Source: Burkholderia vietnamiensis LMG 10929 (GTDB taxonomy: Bacteria > Pseudomonadota > Gammaproteobacteria > Burkholderiales > Burkholderiaceae). From it: DNA of 64,000 nucleotides. Below the pieces are notes generated by a model. It saw only the letters and a program-made list of their open reading frames with translations. It did not search any database and was not told the DNA's origin. The DNA is taken from positions 1,550,001 through 1,614,000 of the forward strand of contig NZ_CP009630.1 of the NCBI RefSeq assembly GCF_000959445.1, in the 5' to 3' direction. Shown here piece by piece: positions 49,742 to 61,755 of this stretch (positions are counted from its first letter, which is position 1; each line of letters starts with the position of its first letter). The translations under genes were made by a program, and so were the position numbers.

Positions 49742-50578
49742 TCAGGACACCGCGCGCCGCGCATTGCGGCCGCGCAGCCATTCGAGCGCGAGCAGCAGGC
49801 TCGTCGAGAAGATGATCAGGATCGTGGCGAGCGCCGCGATCGTCGGGCTGATGTTCTCGCGGATGCCGGTGAACATCTGGCGCGGCAGCGTCGTCTGATC
49901 GGCGCCGGCGAGGAACAGCGTGACCACGACTTCGTCGAACGACGTCGCGAACGCGAACAGCGCGCCCGACATCACGCCCGGCGCGATCACCGGCAGCGTC
50001 ACGCGGAAAAACGTCGTGACCGGATTCGCGCCGAGCGACAGGCTCGCGCGCACCAGGTTGTAGTTGAAGCCCTGCAGCGTCGCGGCCACCGTCGTCACGA
50101 CGAACGGCACGCCGAGCGCCGCGTGTGCGGCGATCAGCCCCGTGTAGGTGTTCGCGAGCCCGAGCGGCGCGAAGAACAGGTACATGCCGACGCCGACCAC
50201 CACCACCGGCACGATCATCGGCGACAGCAGGATCGCCATCAGCAGCGCCTTGCCGCGGAAGTCGGCCTTCGTAAGGCCGATCGCGGCGAGCGTGCCGAGC
50301 ACGGTCGCGACGATGGTGGCCGCCGGCGCGACGATGAAGCTGTTCTTCGCGGCCATGCGCCACTCGTCCGACGCGAGCAGGTTCTCGTACCAGCGCATCG
50401 AGAAGCCCGGAATCGGATAGACGAGGAACGTGCTCGACGAAAACGACAGCGGCACGATCGCGAGCACCGGCAGGATCAAATACAGCAGCGTCAGCACGAC
50501 GAGTACGCGCAGCGCGACGTACCACGCGCGTTCGACGAACGACATGTGCGGCGCGAACAGCGGCCTGGCGAGTTTCAT
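49742..50578 (-). CDS. ABC transporter permease (PotC/PotI-like)
   Basis: 278 residues with six membrane helices. The EAA-type coupling loop is in SLGANPVTTFFRVTLPVIAP near 185-204. It is the last gene of ATPase - binding protein - permease 1 - this permease, 34 bp after permease 1. The set resembles polyamine or GABA-type importers. Confidence 0.9.
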   Translation of the reverse strand: MKLARPLFAPHMSFVERAWYVALRVLVVLTLLYLILPVLAIVPLSFSSSTFLVYPIPGFSMRWYENLLASDEWRMAAKNSFIVAPAATIVATVLGTLAAIGLTKADFRGKALLMAILLSPMIVPVVVVGVGMYLFFAPLGLANTYTGLIAAHAALGVPFVVTTVAATLQGFNYNLVRASLSLGANPVTTFFRVTLPVIAPGVMSGALFAFATSFDEVVVTLFLAGADQTTLPRQMFTGIRENISPTIAALATILIIFSTSLLLALEWLRGRNARRAVS

Positions 50579-50612
50579 GGTCGGACTCCCTTCCCGTTTC
50601 CCTGTGCCCGGC

Positions 50613-51878
50613 TCAGCCGAGGCTCACGTTGGTGCGCGTGAAGCGCCCGTATACCGCATACAGCACCAGCGTCGCCGCGAGCAGCAGCCCGCCGAGCGCA
50701 CACGCCATGCCCCAGTTGATCGTCACGTTGGTGAAGTACGCGACGTAGTAGCTGACCATCTGGTCGTTCGGCCCGCCGAGCAGCGCCGGCGTGATGTAGT
50801 AGCCGATCGCGAGAATGAACACCAGCAGCGCGCCGGCGCCGATGCCCGGGTAAGTCTGCGGCACGTACACGCGCCAGAACGCGGCGAACGGATGGCTGCC
50901 GAGCGACACGGCCGCGCGCTGGTAAGTCGGCGGAATCGACTTCATCACGCTGTACAGCGGCAGGATCATGAACGGCAGCAGGATGTGCGTCATCGAGATG
51001 TACACGCCGACGCGGTTGAACAGCAGGCTCAACGGATGCGAGATCAGCCCGCTGCCGATCAGCGCGCTGTTGATGAGCCCTTCGCTCTGCAGCAGCACGA
51101 TCCACGCGGCGACGCGCACCAGCACCGAGGTCCAGAATGGAATCAGCACGAGGATCATCACGAGGTTCGCGCGACGCTCGGACAGCGTCGAGATCCAGTA
51201 GGCGAGCGGATAGCCGAGCAGCAGCGCAAACAGCGTGACCGCGACGCCGATCACGAACGTTCGGCCGAAGATCGCGAGGTAGATCGACTGATCGGGGTCG
51301 GCCTGCACGATGTTGCCGAAACCGTCCTGCTTGTGGTCGAGCGACGCGAGCAGGTAGAACGGCGACAACTGGCTGCCGTTCTTCGCGATCGACTGCCAGT
51401 AAGGGAGCTCGCCCCAGCGCGAGTCGAGCTCGATCAGCTTCGCACGCGTTTGCGCAGGCGTGAGCGCCGCATCGTTGTCGCCCTTCAGCGGCATCGCGCG
51501 GGCCGTCTTCGCCACCAGCGAGCGATAGCCGGGAATTTCGGTGTTCAGGCGCCGTGCGAGTGCGCCCATCGCCTCGCTGTCGGCGACCTTCGCCATGTCG
51601 GCCGCGAGTGCGACGTAGGCGGCATCGGCGGGCGGTGCCTTGCGGTCCCAGGCCGACAGCGCGGCGATCGTGTTCGGCAGCGCGGTCGCGATCTCGGGGT
51701 TCTGCACCGCGCGCGTGAGCAGCGTGCCGATCGGCACGACGAACACGAGCAGCAGGAAAATCGCGAGCGGCGCGATCAGCAGCAACGCCATCGTGCGCTT
51801 GCGGGCCTCGGCGGACTTCAGCTCGCGCTTGAGCGCGGCGGTCGACGGTGAAGAGGGGGCGATCGTCATCGTGTTCAA
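50613..51878 (-). CDS. ABC transporter permease (PotB/PotH-like)
   Basis: 421 residues, longer than the usual 300 because of a periplasmic insertion of about 140 residues after the first helix (about 55-200), a known variant of this permease group. The coupling loop is AAVSLGSHPFAAFWRVYVPQ near 323-342. MTIAPSS three codons downstream is another possible start. It pairs with the following permease. Confidence 0.9.
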   Translation of the reverse strand: MNTMTIAPSSPSTAALKRELKSAEARKRTMALLLIAPLAIFLLLVFVVPIGTLLTRAVQNPEIATALPNTIAALSAWDRKAPPADAAYVALAADMAKVADSEAMGALARRLNTEIPGYRSLVAKTARAMPLKGDNDAALTPAQTRAKLIELDSRWGELPYWQSIAKNGSQLSPFYLLASLDHKQDGFGNIVQADPDQSIYLAIFGRTFVIGVAVTLFALLLGYPLAYWISTLSERRANLVMILVLIPFWTSVLVRVAAWIVLLQSEGLINSALIGSGLISHPLSLLFNRVGVYISMTHILLPFMILPLYSVMKSIPPTYQRAAVSLGSHPFAAFWRVYVPQTYPGIGAGALLVFILAIGYYITPALLGGPNDQMVSYYVAYFTNVTINWGMACALGGLLLAATLVLYAVYGRFTRTNVSLG

Positions 51879-51971
51879 CGGTTCTCTCCGGCCGGGCTCG
51901 ATCCGGTGGAATGCCGCGCGGCGCGCTCGACGCGCCGCGCGGCGGGTTGCATCAGGACAGCTGAACGGCCG

Positions 51972-53018
51972 TTACTTCGTCGCCCATGCGGCGAAGCGCT
52001 GCTCGAGCTCGTCGCTGTGGTCGGTCCAGAAGCCGATGTCTTCCAGCACCGCGTTCTTGCCGTTGGCCGGCGAGTTCGGCAGGTTCGCGAGCGTCTTCGC
52101 GTCGAGCGACTTGATCGCCACGACGTTCGACGGGCCGTACGCGATGTGCTGCGCATACGCCTGCTGCGCCTTCGGCGTCAGCGTGTACGCGATGTACTGC
52201 TCGGCCAGCGCCTTGTTCGGCGTGCCCTTCGGAATCGCCCAGTAGTCGAGGTCGTAGATGCTGCCGTTCCACACGACCTTCAGGTTCTTGCCTTCCTTCT
52301 GCGCGGCGTCGATGCGGCCGTTGTACGCGGTCGACATCACGACGTCGCCGGCCACGAGGAACTGCGGCGGCTGCGCGCCCGCTTCCCACCACTGGATGTA
52401 CGGCTTCAGCTCGTCGAGCTTCTTGAACGCGCGATCCTGGCCCGCCTTCGTGCCGAGCACCTTGTACACGTCCTTGGTCGGGACGCCGTCGGCCATCAGC
52501 GCGAACTCGAGGTTGTAGCGCGCGCCCTTGCGCATCCCGCGCTTGCCCGGGAATTTCTTCACGTTCCAGAAATCGGCCCAGCCCGTCGGTGCGCTCTTCA
52601 GCTTGTCCGCGTTGTAGGACAGCGCCGTCGACCACACGAAGAAGCCGACGCCGCAGGTCTGCGGTGCTTCCGGAATCAGATCGGACTTCTTCGCGATCTT
52701 CGACCAGTCGAGCTTCTCGTACAGGCCTTCGTCGCAGCCGCGATTCAGGTCGCCCGATTCGACTTCGACGACGTCCCAGCTCACGTGCTTGGCCTCGACC
52801 ATCGCCTTGACCTTGGCCTGTTCGCCGTTGTACTCGACGGCCGTGACCTTGTTGCCGGACGCCTTCTCGAACGGCTGGTTGAACGCGGCTTTCTGAGCGT
52901 CGCCGTTCGCGCCGCCGAAGTTGACGACCGTGAGTTCGGCCGCGGTGGCCGATGCGCCGACGACGGCGAGCGCCAGGGCGAGCGCGGTGCGACGCGCGGT
53001 AGTGCTTGCTCCGTTCAT
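51972..53018 (-). CDS. ABC transporter substrate-binding protein (PotD/PotF-like)
   Basis: 348 residues from MNGASTTARR with AGAGG before the ATG. A signal peptide ends near 27 (ATA|AELT). The domain opens LTVVNFGGANGDAQKAAFNQ, and WDVVEVESGDLNRGCDEGL near 80-98 and STAYNGRIDAAQKEGKNL near 222 resemble polyamine/putrescine-binding proteins. It captures the solute in the periplasm. The ligand is not certain. Confidence 0.9.
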   Translation of the reverse strand: MNGASTTARRTALALALAVVGASATAAELTVVNFGGANGDAQKAAFNQPFEKASGNKVTAVEYNGEQAKVKAMVEAKHVSWDVVEVESGDLNRGCDEGLYEKLDWSKIAKKSDLIPEAPQTCGVGFFVWSTALSYNADKLKSAPTGWADFWNVKKFPGKRGMRKGARYNLEFALMADGVPTKDVYKVLGTKAGQDRAFKKLDELKPYIQWWEAGAQPPQFLVAGDVVMSTAYNGRIDAAQKEGKNLKVVWNGSIYDLDYWAIPKGTPNKALAEQYIAYTLTPKAQQAYAQHIAYGPSNVVAIKSLDAKTLANLPNSPANGKNAVLEDIGFWTDHSDELEQRFAAWATK

Positions 53019-53092
53019 GATGGTTCCTCTCGTGGTGGAAGTGAGGCAGTTGTTGTTGACGTCGTACTGCGGAAAAGCGGATGAACCCGGCG

Positions 53093-54184
53093 TCACGCGA
53101 ACACGCGCAGGTGCTCGGGCGCAAAGGCGAGCGAGATCGGCGCGCCGGGCGAGAACGTGTCGAGCGCGCCCGTTCCGAGCGGCACCTTCACGAAGCATTC
53201 GTCCTGGCCCGGCAGCGCGCAGCGCATGCGCACGTGATCGCCGAAATAGATGAGGCTGCGCGCCTCGCCGGTCACGCAGTTGGCCGGGCCGCTTGCCTGA
53301 CCGTTCGCGAGACTCATGCGTTCGGGTCGGATGCACGCGACGGCCGGCGCACCTTCGACCGCATCGCCGATGCGGCGGCCGACGAGTTGCGTGCCGTCGT
53401 CGAGACGGAACTCGCAGAATTCGCCGTCGACGCGCGCGATGGTGCCGCGCAGACGGTTGCTGTCGCCGATGAAGTTCGCGACGAATTCGTTGCACGGCGA
53501 TTCGTACAGGCGGTCGACGGTGTCGAGCTGCTGCACGATGCCCTTGTCGAACACGGCGACGCGATCGGACATCGTCAGCGCCTCGCCCTGGTCGTGCGTC
53601 ACGTAGACGAACGTGACGCCGAGCTTCTCGTGCAGCGCCTTCAGTTCGTACTGCATGTGTTCGCGCAGCTGCTTGTCGAGCGCGCCGAGCGGCTCGTCCA
53701 TCAGCACGAGCTTCGGCTCGAACACGAGCGCACGCGCCAGCGCGATACGCTGCTGCTGGCCGCCCGACAGCTGCGCGGGATAGCGCTTCGCGAAGCGCTC
53801 CATCTGCACCATCTTCAGCGCATGCGCGACGCGCTCGGCGCGCTCGGCGGCGCCGAGCTTGCGCACCGTCAGCGGATACGCGACGTTCTGTTCGACCGTG
53901 AGGTGCGGAAACAGCGCGTAGTTCTGGAACACCATGCCGATGTTGCGCTTGTGCGGCGGCACGGTGTTCAGCAGCTCGCCGTCGAGACGGATCTCGCCGC
54001 CCGTCGGGAACTCGAAGCCCGCCAGCATCATCAGGCAGGTGGTCTTGCCCGATCCGGACGGCCCGAGCAGCGTCAGGAATTCCCCGCGCTTGATGTCGAG
54101 GTCGAGCGATTTGACGACCAGCGTCTCGCCGTCGTAGGTCTTTCGCACGCCGCGAAAGCTGACGATCACATCATCGGACTTCAT
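53093..54184 (-). CDS. ABC transporter ATP-binding protein (PotA-like)
   Basis: 363 residues from MKSDDVIVSF (an in-frame ATG nine codons earlier is possible). Walker A is GPSGSGKTT near 40-48, the Q-loop VFQNYALFPH near 85, signature LSGGQQQR near 137, and Walker B LVLMDEPLGALD near 157-168. A C-terminal TOBE domain follows from about 280. It is the first gene of the transporter operon and is divergent from the MocR-type gene. Confidence 0.93.
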   Translation of the reverse strand: MKSDDVIVSFRGVRKTYDGETLVVKSLDLDIKRGEFLTLLGPSGSGKTTCLMMLAGFEFPTGGEIRLDGELLNTVPPHKRNIGMVFQNYALFPHLTVEQNVAYPLTVRKLGAAERAERVAHALKMVQMERFAKRYPAQLSGGQQQRIALARALVFEPKLVLMDEPLGALDKQLREHMQYELKALHEKLGVTFVYVTHDQGEALTMSDRVAVFDKGIVQQLDTVDRLYESPCNEFVANFIGDSNRLRGTIARVDGEFCEFRLDDGTQLVGRRIGDAVEGAPAVACIRPERMSLANGQASGPANCVTGEARSLIYFGDHVRMRCALPGQDECFVKVPLGTGALDTFSPGAPISLAFAPEHLRVFA

Positions 54185-54259
54185 CGTGGTGGTCCCCTTG
54201 CTGCGCGACAAATGTTTTTGACATGCGAACTACTATACGGCGCGTACGGTTCTACAATA

Positions 54260-54292
54260 GGGAACCATTTCAATATTCCTAGTGGGACCACT
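54260..54292. promoter_or_regulatory. Direct repeats in the MocR / transporter intergenic region
   Basis: GGGAACCATTT (54260-54270) recurs as GGGACCACTTT (54284-54294) with a 24-bp period. MocR/GabR-type regulators bind direct repeats in their divergent promoters. TACAAT at 54253-54258 may be a -10 box. Confidence 0.4.
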
Positions 54293-55816
54293 TTGGATAC
54301 CGTGATCCTGGCCGACTGGCTGTCCGCCCGCCTCGACCGCAGCTCGTCCGAGCCGATGTACCGGCAGCTTCTGCAGCAGATGCAGCAGGCGATCCTCACC
54401 GGGGAACTGGCGCCGGGCACCAAGCTGCCGAGCTCGCGCACGCTCGCAGCCGATCTGTCGATCGCGCGCAATACGGTGCTTCACGTATACGATCAGCTCA
54501 CCGCCGAGGGCTACGTGCTGACGACCACCGGCAGCGGCACCTACGTGGCCGACACGCGACCGGACGCCGCGGCGATCCGCGTGCCGGGCGCCGCGCAGCC
54601 GTCGTGCGAAGCCGATGCGGCGCCGCAGCAGGACACGCGCCGCGACCTGTCGATGCGCGGCCGGCAATTGATCGAGCATGCGGGCGTGTCGCGGCGCCAG
54701 TGGGGCGCGTTCATGCCCGGCGTGCCGGACGTGGCGGAATTCCCGAGCCGGACCTGGAGCCGCCTCCAGGCGCGGCTGTGGAAGGAAGCCAACCCGGAGC
54801 TGCTGACCTATGCGCCGGGCGGCGGCTATCGGCCGCTGCGCCGCGCGCTCGCCGACTACCTGCGCGTCGCGCGTTCGGTCAAATGCTCGCCCGACCAGGT
54901 CATCATCACGACCGGCATTCATCAGTCGATTGATCTCGCGGTGCGGCTGCTGTCGGACATCGGCGATCGCGCATGGGTCGAGGAGCCGTGCTACTGGGGC
55001 GTGCGCAGCGTGCTGCAGGCGGCCGGCCTGACGCTCGCGCCGGTGGCGGTCGATCAGGAAGGGCTGGATCCGCGCACGAGCGACATGCAGCATCCGCCGC
55101 GGCTCGTGCTCGTCACGCCGTCGCACCAGTATCCGCTCGGGATGGTGATGAGCCTCGCGCGGCGCCGGATGCTGCTCGAATACGCGCGTCAGCATCGCTG
55201 CTGGATCATCGAGGACGACTACGACAGCGAATTCCGCTACGGCAGCCGGCCGCTCGCGTCACTGCAGGGCCTCGACGACGGCGGCCGCGTGATCTACGTC
55301 GGCAGCCTCGGCAAGATGCTGTTCCCCGGCTTGCGGATGGGCTACATGGTCGTGCCCGAGCATCTCGTCGACACGTTTCGCACCGGGCTGTCGGAGCTGT
55401 ACCGCGAAGGCCAGCTGATGCAGCAGGCCGTGCTCGCGGAATTCATCATGGATGGTCACCTGACGTCGCACGTGCGGCGCATGCGCACGCTGTACGGCGA
55501 GCGTCGGCAATTGCTGATCGATGCGATCCATGCGCGCTTCGGCGACGCGCTGCCGGTGATGGGCGACGAGGCCGGCCTGCATCTGGTGCTCGGTCTGCCC
55601 GAAGGATGCGACGATCACGAGGTCACGCAAAGCGCGTTCGACGCCGGAGTGATCGTGCGCCCGCTCACCAGTTACTACAGCAGCGAGGCCACCGCACGGC
55701 CCGGGTTGCTGCTCGGCTATGCATGCGTCGCGCACGAGCGCATCGGGCCGGCGTTCGATACGCTCGCGGCAACGATCGAACAGCATCTGCCGCGGCATTT
55801 CACGCACGCGGCGTAG
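54293..55816 (+). CDS. MocR-type (GabR-like) PLP-dependent transcriptional regulator
   Basis: 507 residues if translation starts at TTG 54293, giving LDTVILADWLSARLDRSSSE, which starts at this point in relatives I know with ATG. The first ATG in frame before it lies in noncoding sequence. A GntR-type winged helix covers about 20-85 (LPSSRTLAADLSIARNTVLH). An aminotransferase-fold domain covers 140-505, with the PLP lysine in YVGSLGKMLFPGLRMGYMV near 345. It probably senses an amine or amino acid and controls the divergent transporter operon. Confidence 0.88.
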   Translation: MDTVILADWLSARLDRSSSEPMYRQLLQQMQQAILTGELAPGTKLPSSRTLAADLSIARNTVLHVYDQLTAEGYVLTTTGSGTYVADTRPDAAAIRVPGAAQPSCEADAAPQQDTRRDLSMRGRQLIEHAGVSRRQWGAFMPGVPDVAEFPSRTWSRLQARLWKEANPELLTYAPGGGYRPLRRALADYLRVARSVKCSPDQVIITTGIHQSIDLAVRLLSDIGDRAWVEEPCYWGVRSVLQAAGLTLAPVAVDQEGLDPRTSDMQHPPRLVLVTPSHQYPLGMVMSLARRRMLLEYARQHRCWIIEDDYDSEFRYGSRPLASLQGLDDGGRVIYVGSLGKMLFPGLRMGYMVVPEHLVDTFRTGLSELYREGQLMQQAVLAEFIMDGHLTSHVRRMRTLYGERRQLLIDAIHARFGDALPVMGDEAGLHLVLGLPEGCDDHEVTQSAFDAGVIVRPLTSYYSSEATARPGLLLGYACVAHERIGPAFDTLAATIEQHLPRHFTHAA

Positions 55817-55852
55817 CGCACGGGCGTCAGCGCGTGGCGTTGGCGCGTGCGG

Positions 55853-56887
55853 TTACCGCGTGCCGGCCGCGCTGCGATCGAACGCCGCGGCGCGCACCGC
55901 TTCGCCCGGCTTCGTGAAGATCCGCTGCCGCAGCGCCGCGATCTGCGCATCGCGATCCTGCTGCGACAACCCGGCCGCATCGATCTGCGCGCGCTGCGCC
56001 GCATAATCCGCGTAACGGCTTTGCCACGACGCGTCGTCCTGCTGCATCTGCACGACGCGCGCGGCCACGTCCGCACCGAGCGACTGCGTCAGTTGTGCGC
56101 GCACCGCGTCCGGCGTCGCGCCGCTCTTCTGCAATTGCGCGATCTGGTCGAGCGCCGCGCGCTGCCGCTCGGCCGGCGCGCGCGCGGCACGCTCGTCGGC
56201 CGGCATCTGCTGGTCGAGCGCCGCGAGCCGCTCCGCTTTCTGCGCATCGGTCAGCGTGCGGTCCTGCACGATCCTGAGCCGTGCGAGATCGTAGCGCTGC
56301 TGCGATTGCTCGGCACCGAAGAACGGCTGGCTCCAGTCGCCGAGCGTCCGGTGCGCGATCGACGCGCGCTGGTCGAGCGCGCGCTGCAGCGCCTCGGGAT
56401 CGATCTTGTCGACCGCGCCGCCGTCCGGCAGCTTCTCGAGCGCGTCGAGATACGCACGGTAGCGGCGCCACACGTCGAGCGCCTCGGGCTGCGCGGGCGT
56501 TGCATCGAGCTGCGCGGCGATCTCGCGTGCGACCAATGCGTCGAGCGCGGCCGCAGTGAGCTCGCTGCGCGCGGTCAGGCAGTAATCGAAGAAGTCACGC
56601 ACCGCGCGCACCTTCGCGAGATGCCCGCCCGAATCGAGCGGCAACCGCGGCGCGCTGGAGCCGACCAGTGGCGCCGGCAATGCGGCGCTCGCCGGCAGCG
56701 CGGCCTGACGAACTGCGGCGCTCGCGCCGTCGGCCGCGACCGCATTGGCTGGCGTGCGCGCCGCATCAGCGCCGCTCTGCGATCCCGTGCCGCTCCAGAT
56801 CGCGACGCCGACGATCGCGGCCAGCCCCGCCGCACCGTATGGCGCGATCCGACGCAGCAGCGGTGCGCGTGTTTGTTGTGCACTCAT
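55853..56887 (-). CDS. lifO: Lipase-specific foldase (steric chaperone)
   Basis: 344 residues (LimA/LipB/LifO). An inner-membrane anchor is at about 15-32, then an Ala/Pro linker, then the signature RxxFDY at 97-102 in RDFFDYCLTA. A long helical, Gln/Ala/Arg-rich domain cradles the lipase during folding in the periplasm. It begins 3 bp after the stop of the second lipase, so it is coupled to it. It is the only foldase seen for two lipase genes. Confidence 0.95.
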   Translation of the reverse strand: MSAQQTRAPLLRRIAPYGAAGLAAIVGVAIWSGTGSQSGADAARTPANAVAADGASAAVRQAALPASAALPAPLVGSSAPRLPLDSGGHLAKVRAVRDFFDYCLTARSELTAAALDALVAREIAAQLDATPAQPEALDVWRRYRAYLDALEKLPDGGAVDKIDPEALQRALDQRASIAHRTLGDWSQPFFGAEQSQQRYDLARLRIVQDRTLTDAQKAERLAALDQQMPADERAARAPAERQRAALDQIAQLQKSGATPDAVRAQLTQSLGADVAARVVQMQQDDASWQSRYADYAAQRAQIDAAGLSQQDRDAQIAALRQRIFTKPGEAVRAAAFDRSAAGTR

Positions 56888-56890
56888 CGA

Positions 56891-59317
<2,427 letters not shown>

Positions 59318-59363
59318 CTATGTTCTCCTGATTATTGTGATTCTGGTGCGAATGAGATCGGAT

Positions 59364-59427
59364 CGATGCACATTGCCCGTTGCCTCGAACGCAGCCGGCA
59401 TGTGCATCGAATGCGGGAGTGAATCAC
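59364..59427 (-). promoter_or_regulatory. Conserved 64-nt lipase leader element, copy A
   Basis: On the minus strand it reads GTGATTCACTC (59427-59417), then a 10-bp stem CGATGCACAT (59409-59400) / ATGTGCATCG (59373-59364), with GCCGG and CAACGG in the same places as in copy B (58060-58123). It ends 46 nt before the lipase ATG. GTGA-T-TCAC is itself a small dyad. Confidence 0.7.
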
Positions 59428-59478
59428 GAGTGGCGAACGTTGGGTCCCGACTAGATACGGTTCTCTAATCGCTTGACG

Positions 59479-59507
59479 CGCCCCGCCGCTTCGGGCGGGG
59501 GCGCGCC
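59479..59507 (-). terminator. GC-rich hairpin after the TonB receptor gene
   Basis: CGCGCCCCGCC can pair with GGCGGGG-CGCG across GCTTC, with one bulged G. It lies 38 bp after the receptor stop on the minus strand. No T-run follows, so efficiency is uncertain. Confidence 0.4.
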
Positions 59508-59544
59508 GCTGCGCGCGCATGCTGCATCGCACACGCGCTGCGCG

Positions 59545-61674
59545 TTACAGCTTCGCGCTGACGCGCACCCACGCGGTACGCCCGGGCTCCATCACCGGCG
59601 CGTTCGCCGAATAACCGAAGCCCGCGTTGCCCGCGAGGTTCAGATGCTCGGTGTAGGCCTTGTTCAGCACGTTGTCGACGCCGACCGAGATCTGCACCTT
59701 CTTGCTGACGTTGTATTGCGCATGGAGCGACAGCACGCCGAACCCGCTGCTCGGACCGAAGTCCTTGCCGACCACGTTGCCCTGGTTCAACGCATAGCGA
59801 TGCTGCGCCGCAACGACTCGCCACAGGCCACCGGCCGACCAGGCGCCACGGGTGTATTCGAGCCCGAAGCGCGCGTCGAGCGGCGGCATCTGCGGCAACG
59901 GATCGCCGCTCGTCGCGTTGCGCCCCCATGCATACGCGAGCGACGTCTCGACGCGCAGCGGCGCGACGGGCCGCCACGACACGCCCGCTTCGCCGCCCAT
60001 GATCTGCGCGTTGACGTTGGTCGCCCGCGTGGTCGCGCCCATCATTCCGGTCGAGTAGTCGAACAGGATGTAGTCCTGTACGTAGCCCGCGTAGGCCGAC
60101 ACCCACGCATCGAACCGGCCGCTCTTGTACTGCGCGCCGATGTCGAGCTGCGTGGTCTTCTCCGGCCGCACCGCCGAGAACGCGTTGATCGAGCCCGCCG
60201 GGCCGCGGGTCGCGGAGAACAGCTCCCAATAGTCGGGGAAGCGTTGCGCGTGGCCGATACCGGCGTACCACGTGAGCGGCAGCGACGCGAGGTCGCGTTC
60301 ATAGCGCACGAAGGCGCTCGGCAGCACGCGTGCGCGATCGTCGTCGAACGTGGGATTCGGCTTGCTCGTCATCATCCCGCTCGTCGCCGCACGCTTGTCG
60401 CGCGCGCTCGCGTAGTCGACCCGCGCGCCGCCGATCACGCGCGCCGCATCGCTCGCGAACCACGTCAGCTCGCCGAACGCGCCGGCATTCCACATCGTCG
60501 CCTGCGGGTCCCAAGGCTGGTCGCCGTAGTTCTGCCGCCCCATCGCCGAGCGCGAATCGAGCCGGTTCGACTGCGCGTCGACGCCGGTCACGAGCTTGAA
60601 GTCGTCGCCGAACCGGAGCGTCGCCGCCGCGCGCGCGCCGAACGTGCGGCGCCGCACCTCGGAGGCCATCCGCATCGGCATGCTGCTGGTCGGATCCGGC
60701 TGACGCAACGTGTAGTTGTCCATCACGTGATCGGCTTCGTTGTAGTACACCCGCGCCTCGATCCGCTCGAGCACGTCGCCGAGATGCCGCTTGTCGAACG
60801 ACAGGCCGAACGTTTCGCGGCGAAAATGCGCGCCGTCCATTCCGCGCCCCGCGTAGCGGGCGTAGCCGTCGCCGGTGCCCGCCGTCAGCTCGACTCGCGT
60901 ATGGTCGTCGGGCGTCCAGCCGAGCGCGGCGTCCGCGTTCCACTTGTCCCATTGCGACGGCACGGTATCGCCGTTGCCGTCCTGGTAGTCCTGCGCGTGC
61001 GCGTGATTCGCGATCACGCGGCCGTAGACGTCCGGCGTGCCGGCCGTCACGTCGACGTTCTGGTCGTTGCGGCCGAACGAGCCGCCGACCACGCTGCCGT
61101 CGAAGCGCATGCCCGGCCGCTCGAAACGCGGCGTCACGCGCTCGAACAGCACGGTGCCGGCCGACGCGCCCGGCCCGTACAGCACCGTCTGCGGCCCCTT
61201 CACGACGGTGACCTTGTCATAGCTCTCCGGCGCGATGTACGAGGTCGGCGCGTCCATCCGGTTCGGGCAGGCGCCGAGCGTCGGCAGCCCGTTCGCCAGG
61301 ATGTTCAACCGCGAGCCGAACATCCCGCGCAACACGGGGTCGCCGTTGGTGCCGCCGCTGCGGATCGACGTGAAACCGGGGATCGTCTTCAGATAATCGG
61401 CGCCGTCGCTTGCCGGGAGCGGCTGACGCGGCGTCTTCGGATCGGTGACGACGACGAGCGGCGTCGTCAGCGGCGACGCGACGACTTCGACGGGCGGCAA
61501 CAGCCACGCTGCGTCGTCCGGCGGCGCGCCGGCGACGCGCACGGGTTCGGCCGCGACGGCGGCGGTCATCGCGCTGACGGCCAGCGCGGGAACGGTGAGA
61601 GTGAGCACGCGCGGCACGCGCCGTGCATCGGGATGGCGCGACGCGTTCGGCGCGCGCGACGAAAAATTGGTCAT
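59545..61674 (-). CDS. TonB-dependent copper receptor (OprC/NosA type)
   Basis: 709 residues. A signal peptide ends near 42 (AVAA|EPV). The plug domain runs from about 60 to 200 and contains LPTLGACPNRMDAPTSYIAP near 130-149; this Cys-x-x-x-Met segment (CPNRM) is the mark of the OprC/NosA copper receptors as I know them. The beta barrel follows and ends VRVSAKL with the basic/aromatic outer-membrane C-terminus. It imports copper across the outer membrane with TonB energy. It is downstream of a DUF2946 gene in the same direction. Confidence 0.9.
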   Translation of the reverse strand: MTNFSSRAPNASRHPDARRVPRVLTLTVPALAVSAMTAAVAAEPVRVAGAPPDDAAWLLPPVEVVASPLTTPLVVVTDPKTPRQPLPASDGADYLKTIPGFTSIRSGGTNGDPVLRGMFGSRLNILANGLPTLGACPNRMDAPTSYIAPESYDKVTVVKGPQTVLYGPGASAGTVLFERVTPRFERPGMRFDGSVVGGSFGRNDQNVDVTAGTPDVYGRVIANHAHAQDYQDGNGDTVPSQWDKWNADAALGWTPDDHTRVELTAGTGDGYARYAGRGMDGAHFRRETFGLSFDKRHLGDVLERIEARVYYNEADHVMDNYTLRQPDPTSSMPMRMASEVRRRTFGARAAATLRFGDDFKLVTGVDAQSNRLDSRSAMGRQNYGDQPWDPQATMWNAGAFGELTWFASDAARVIGGARVDYASARDKRAATSGMMTSKPNPTFDDDRARVLPSAFVRYERDLASLPLTWYAGIGHAQRFPDYWELFSATRGPAGSINAFSAVRPEKTTQLDIGAQYKSGRFDAWVSAYAGYVQDYILFDYSTGMMGATTRATNVNAQIMGGEAGVSWRPVAPLRVETSLAYAWGRNATSGDPLPQMPPLDARFGLEYTRGAWSAGGLWRVVAAQHRYALNQGNVVGKDFGPSSGFGVLSLHAQYNVSKKVQISVGVDNVLNKAYTEHLNLAGNAGFGYSANAPVMEPGRTAWVRVSAKL

Positions 61675-61755
61675 GAGTAAGCCCGAGTGACGCCCTCCAC
61701 GCAGCCTCGACGGACTGCACGGATAGCGGCGATGAAAGAGACGGAAGACTGCGCG

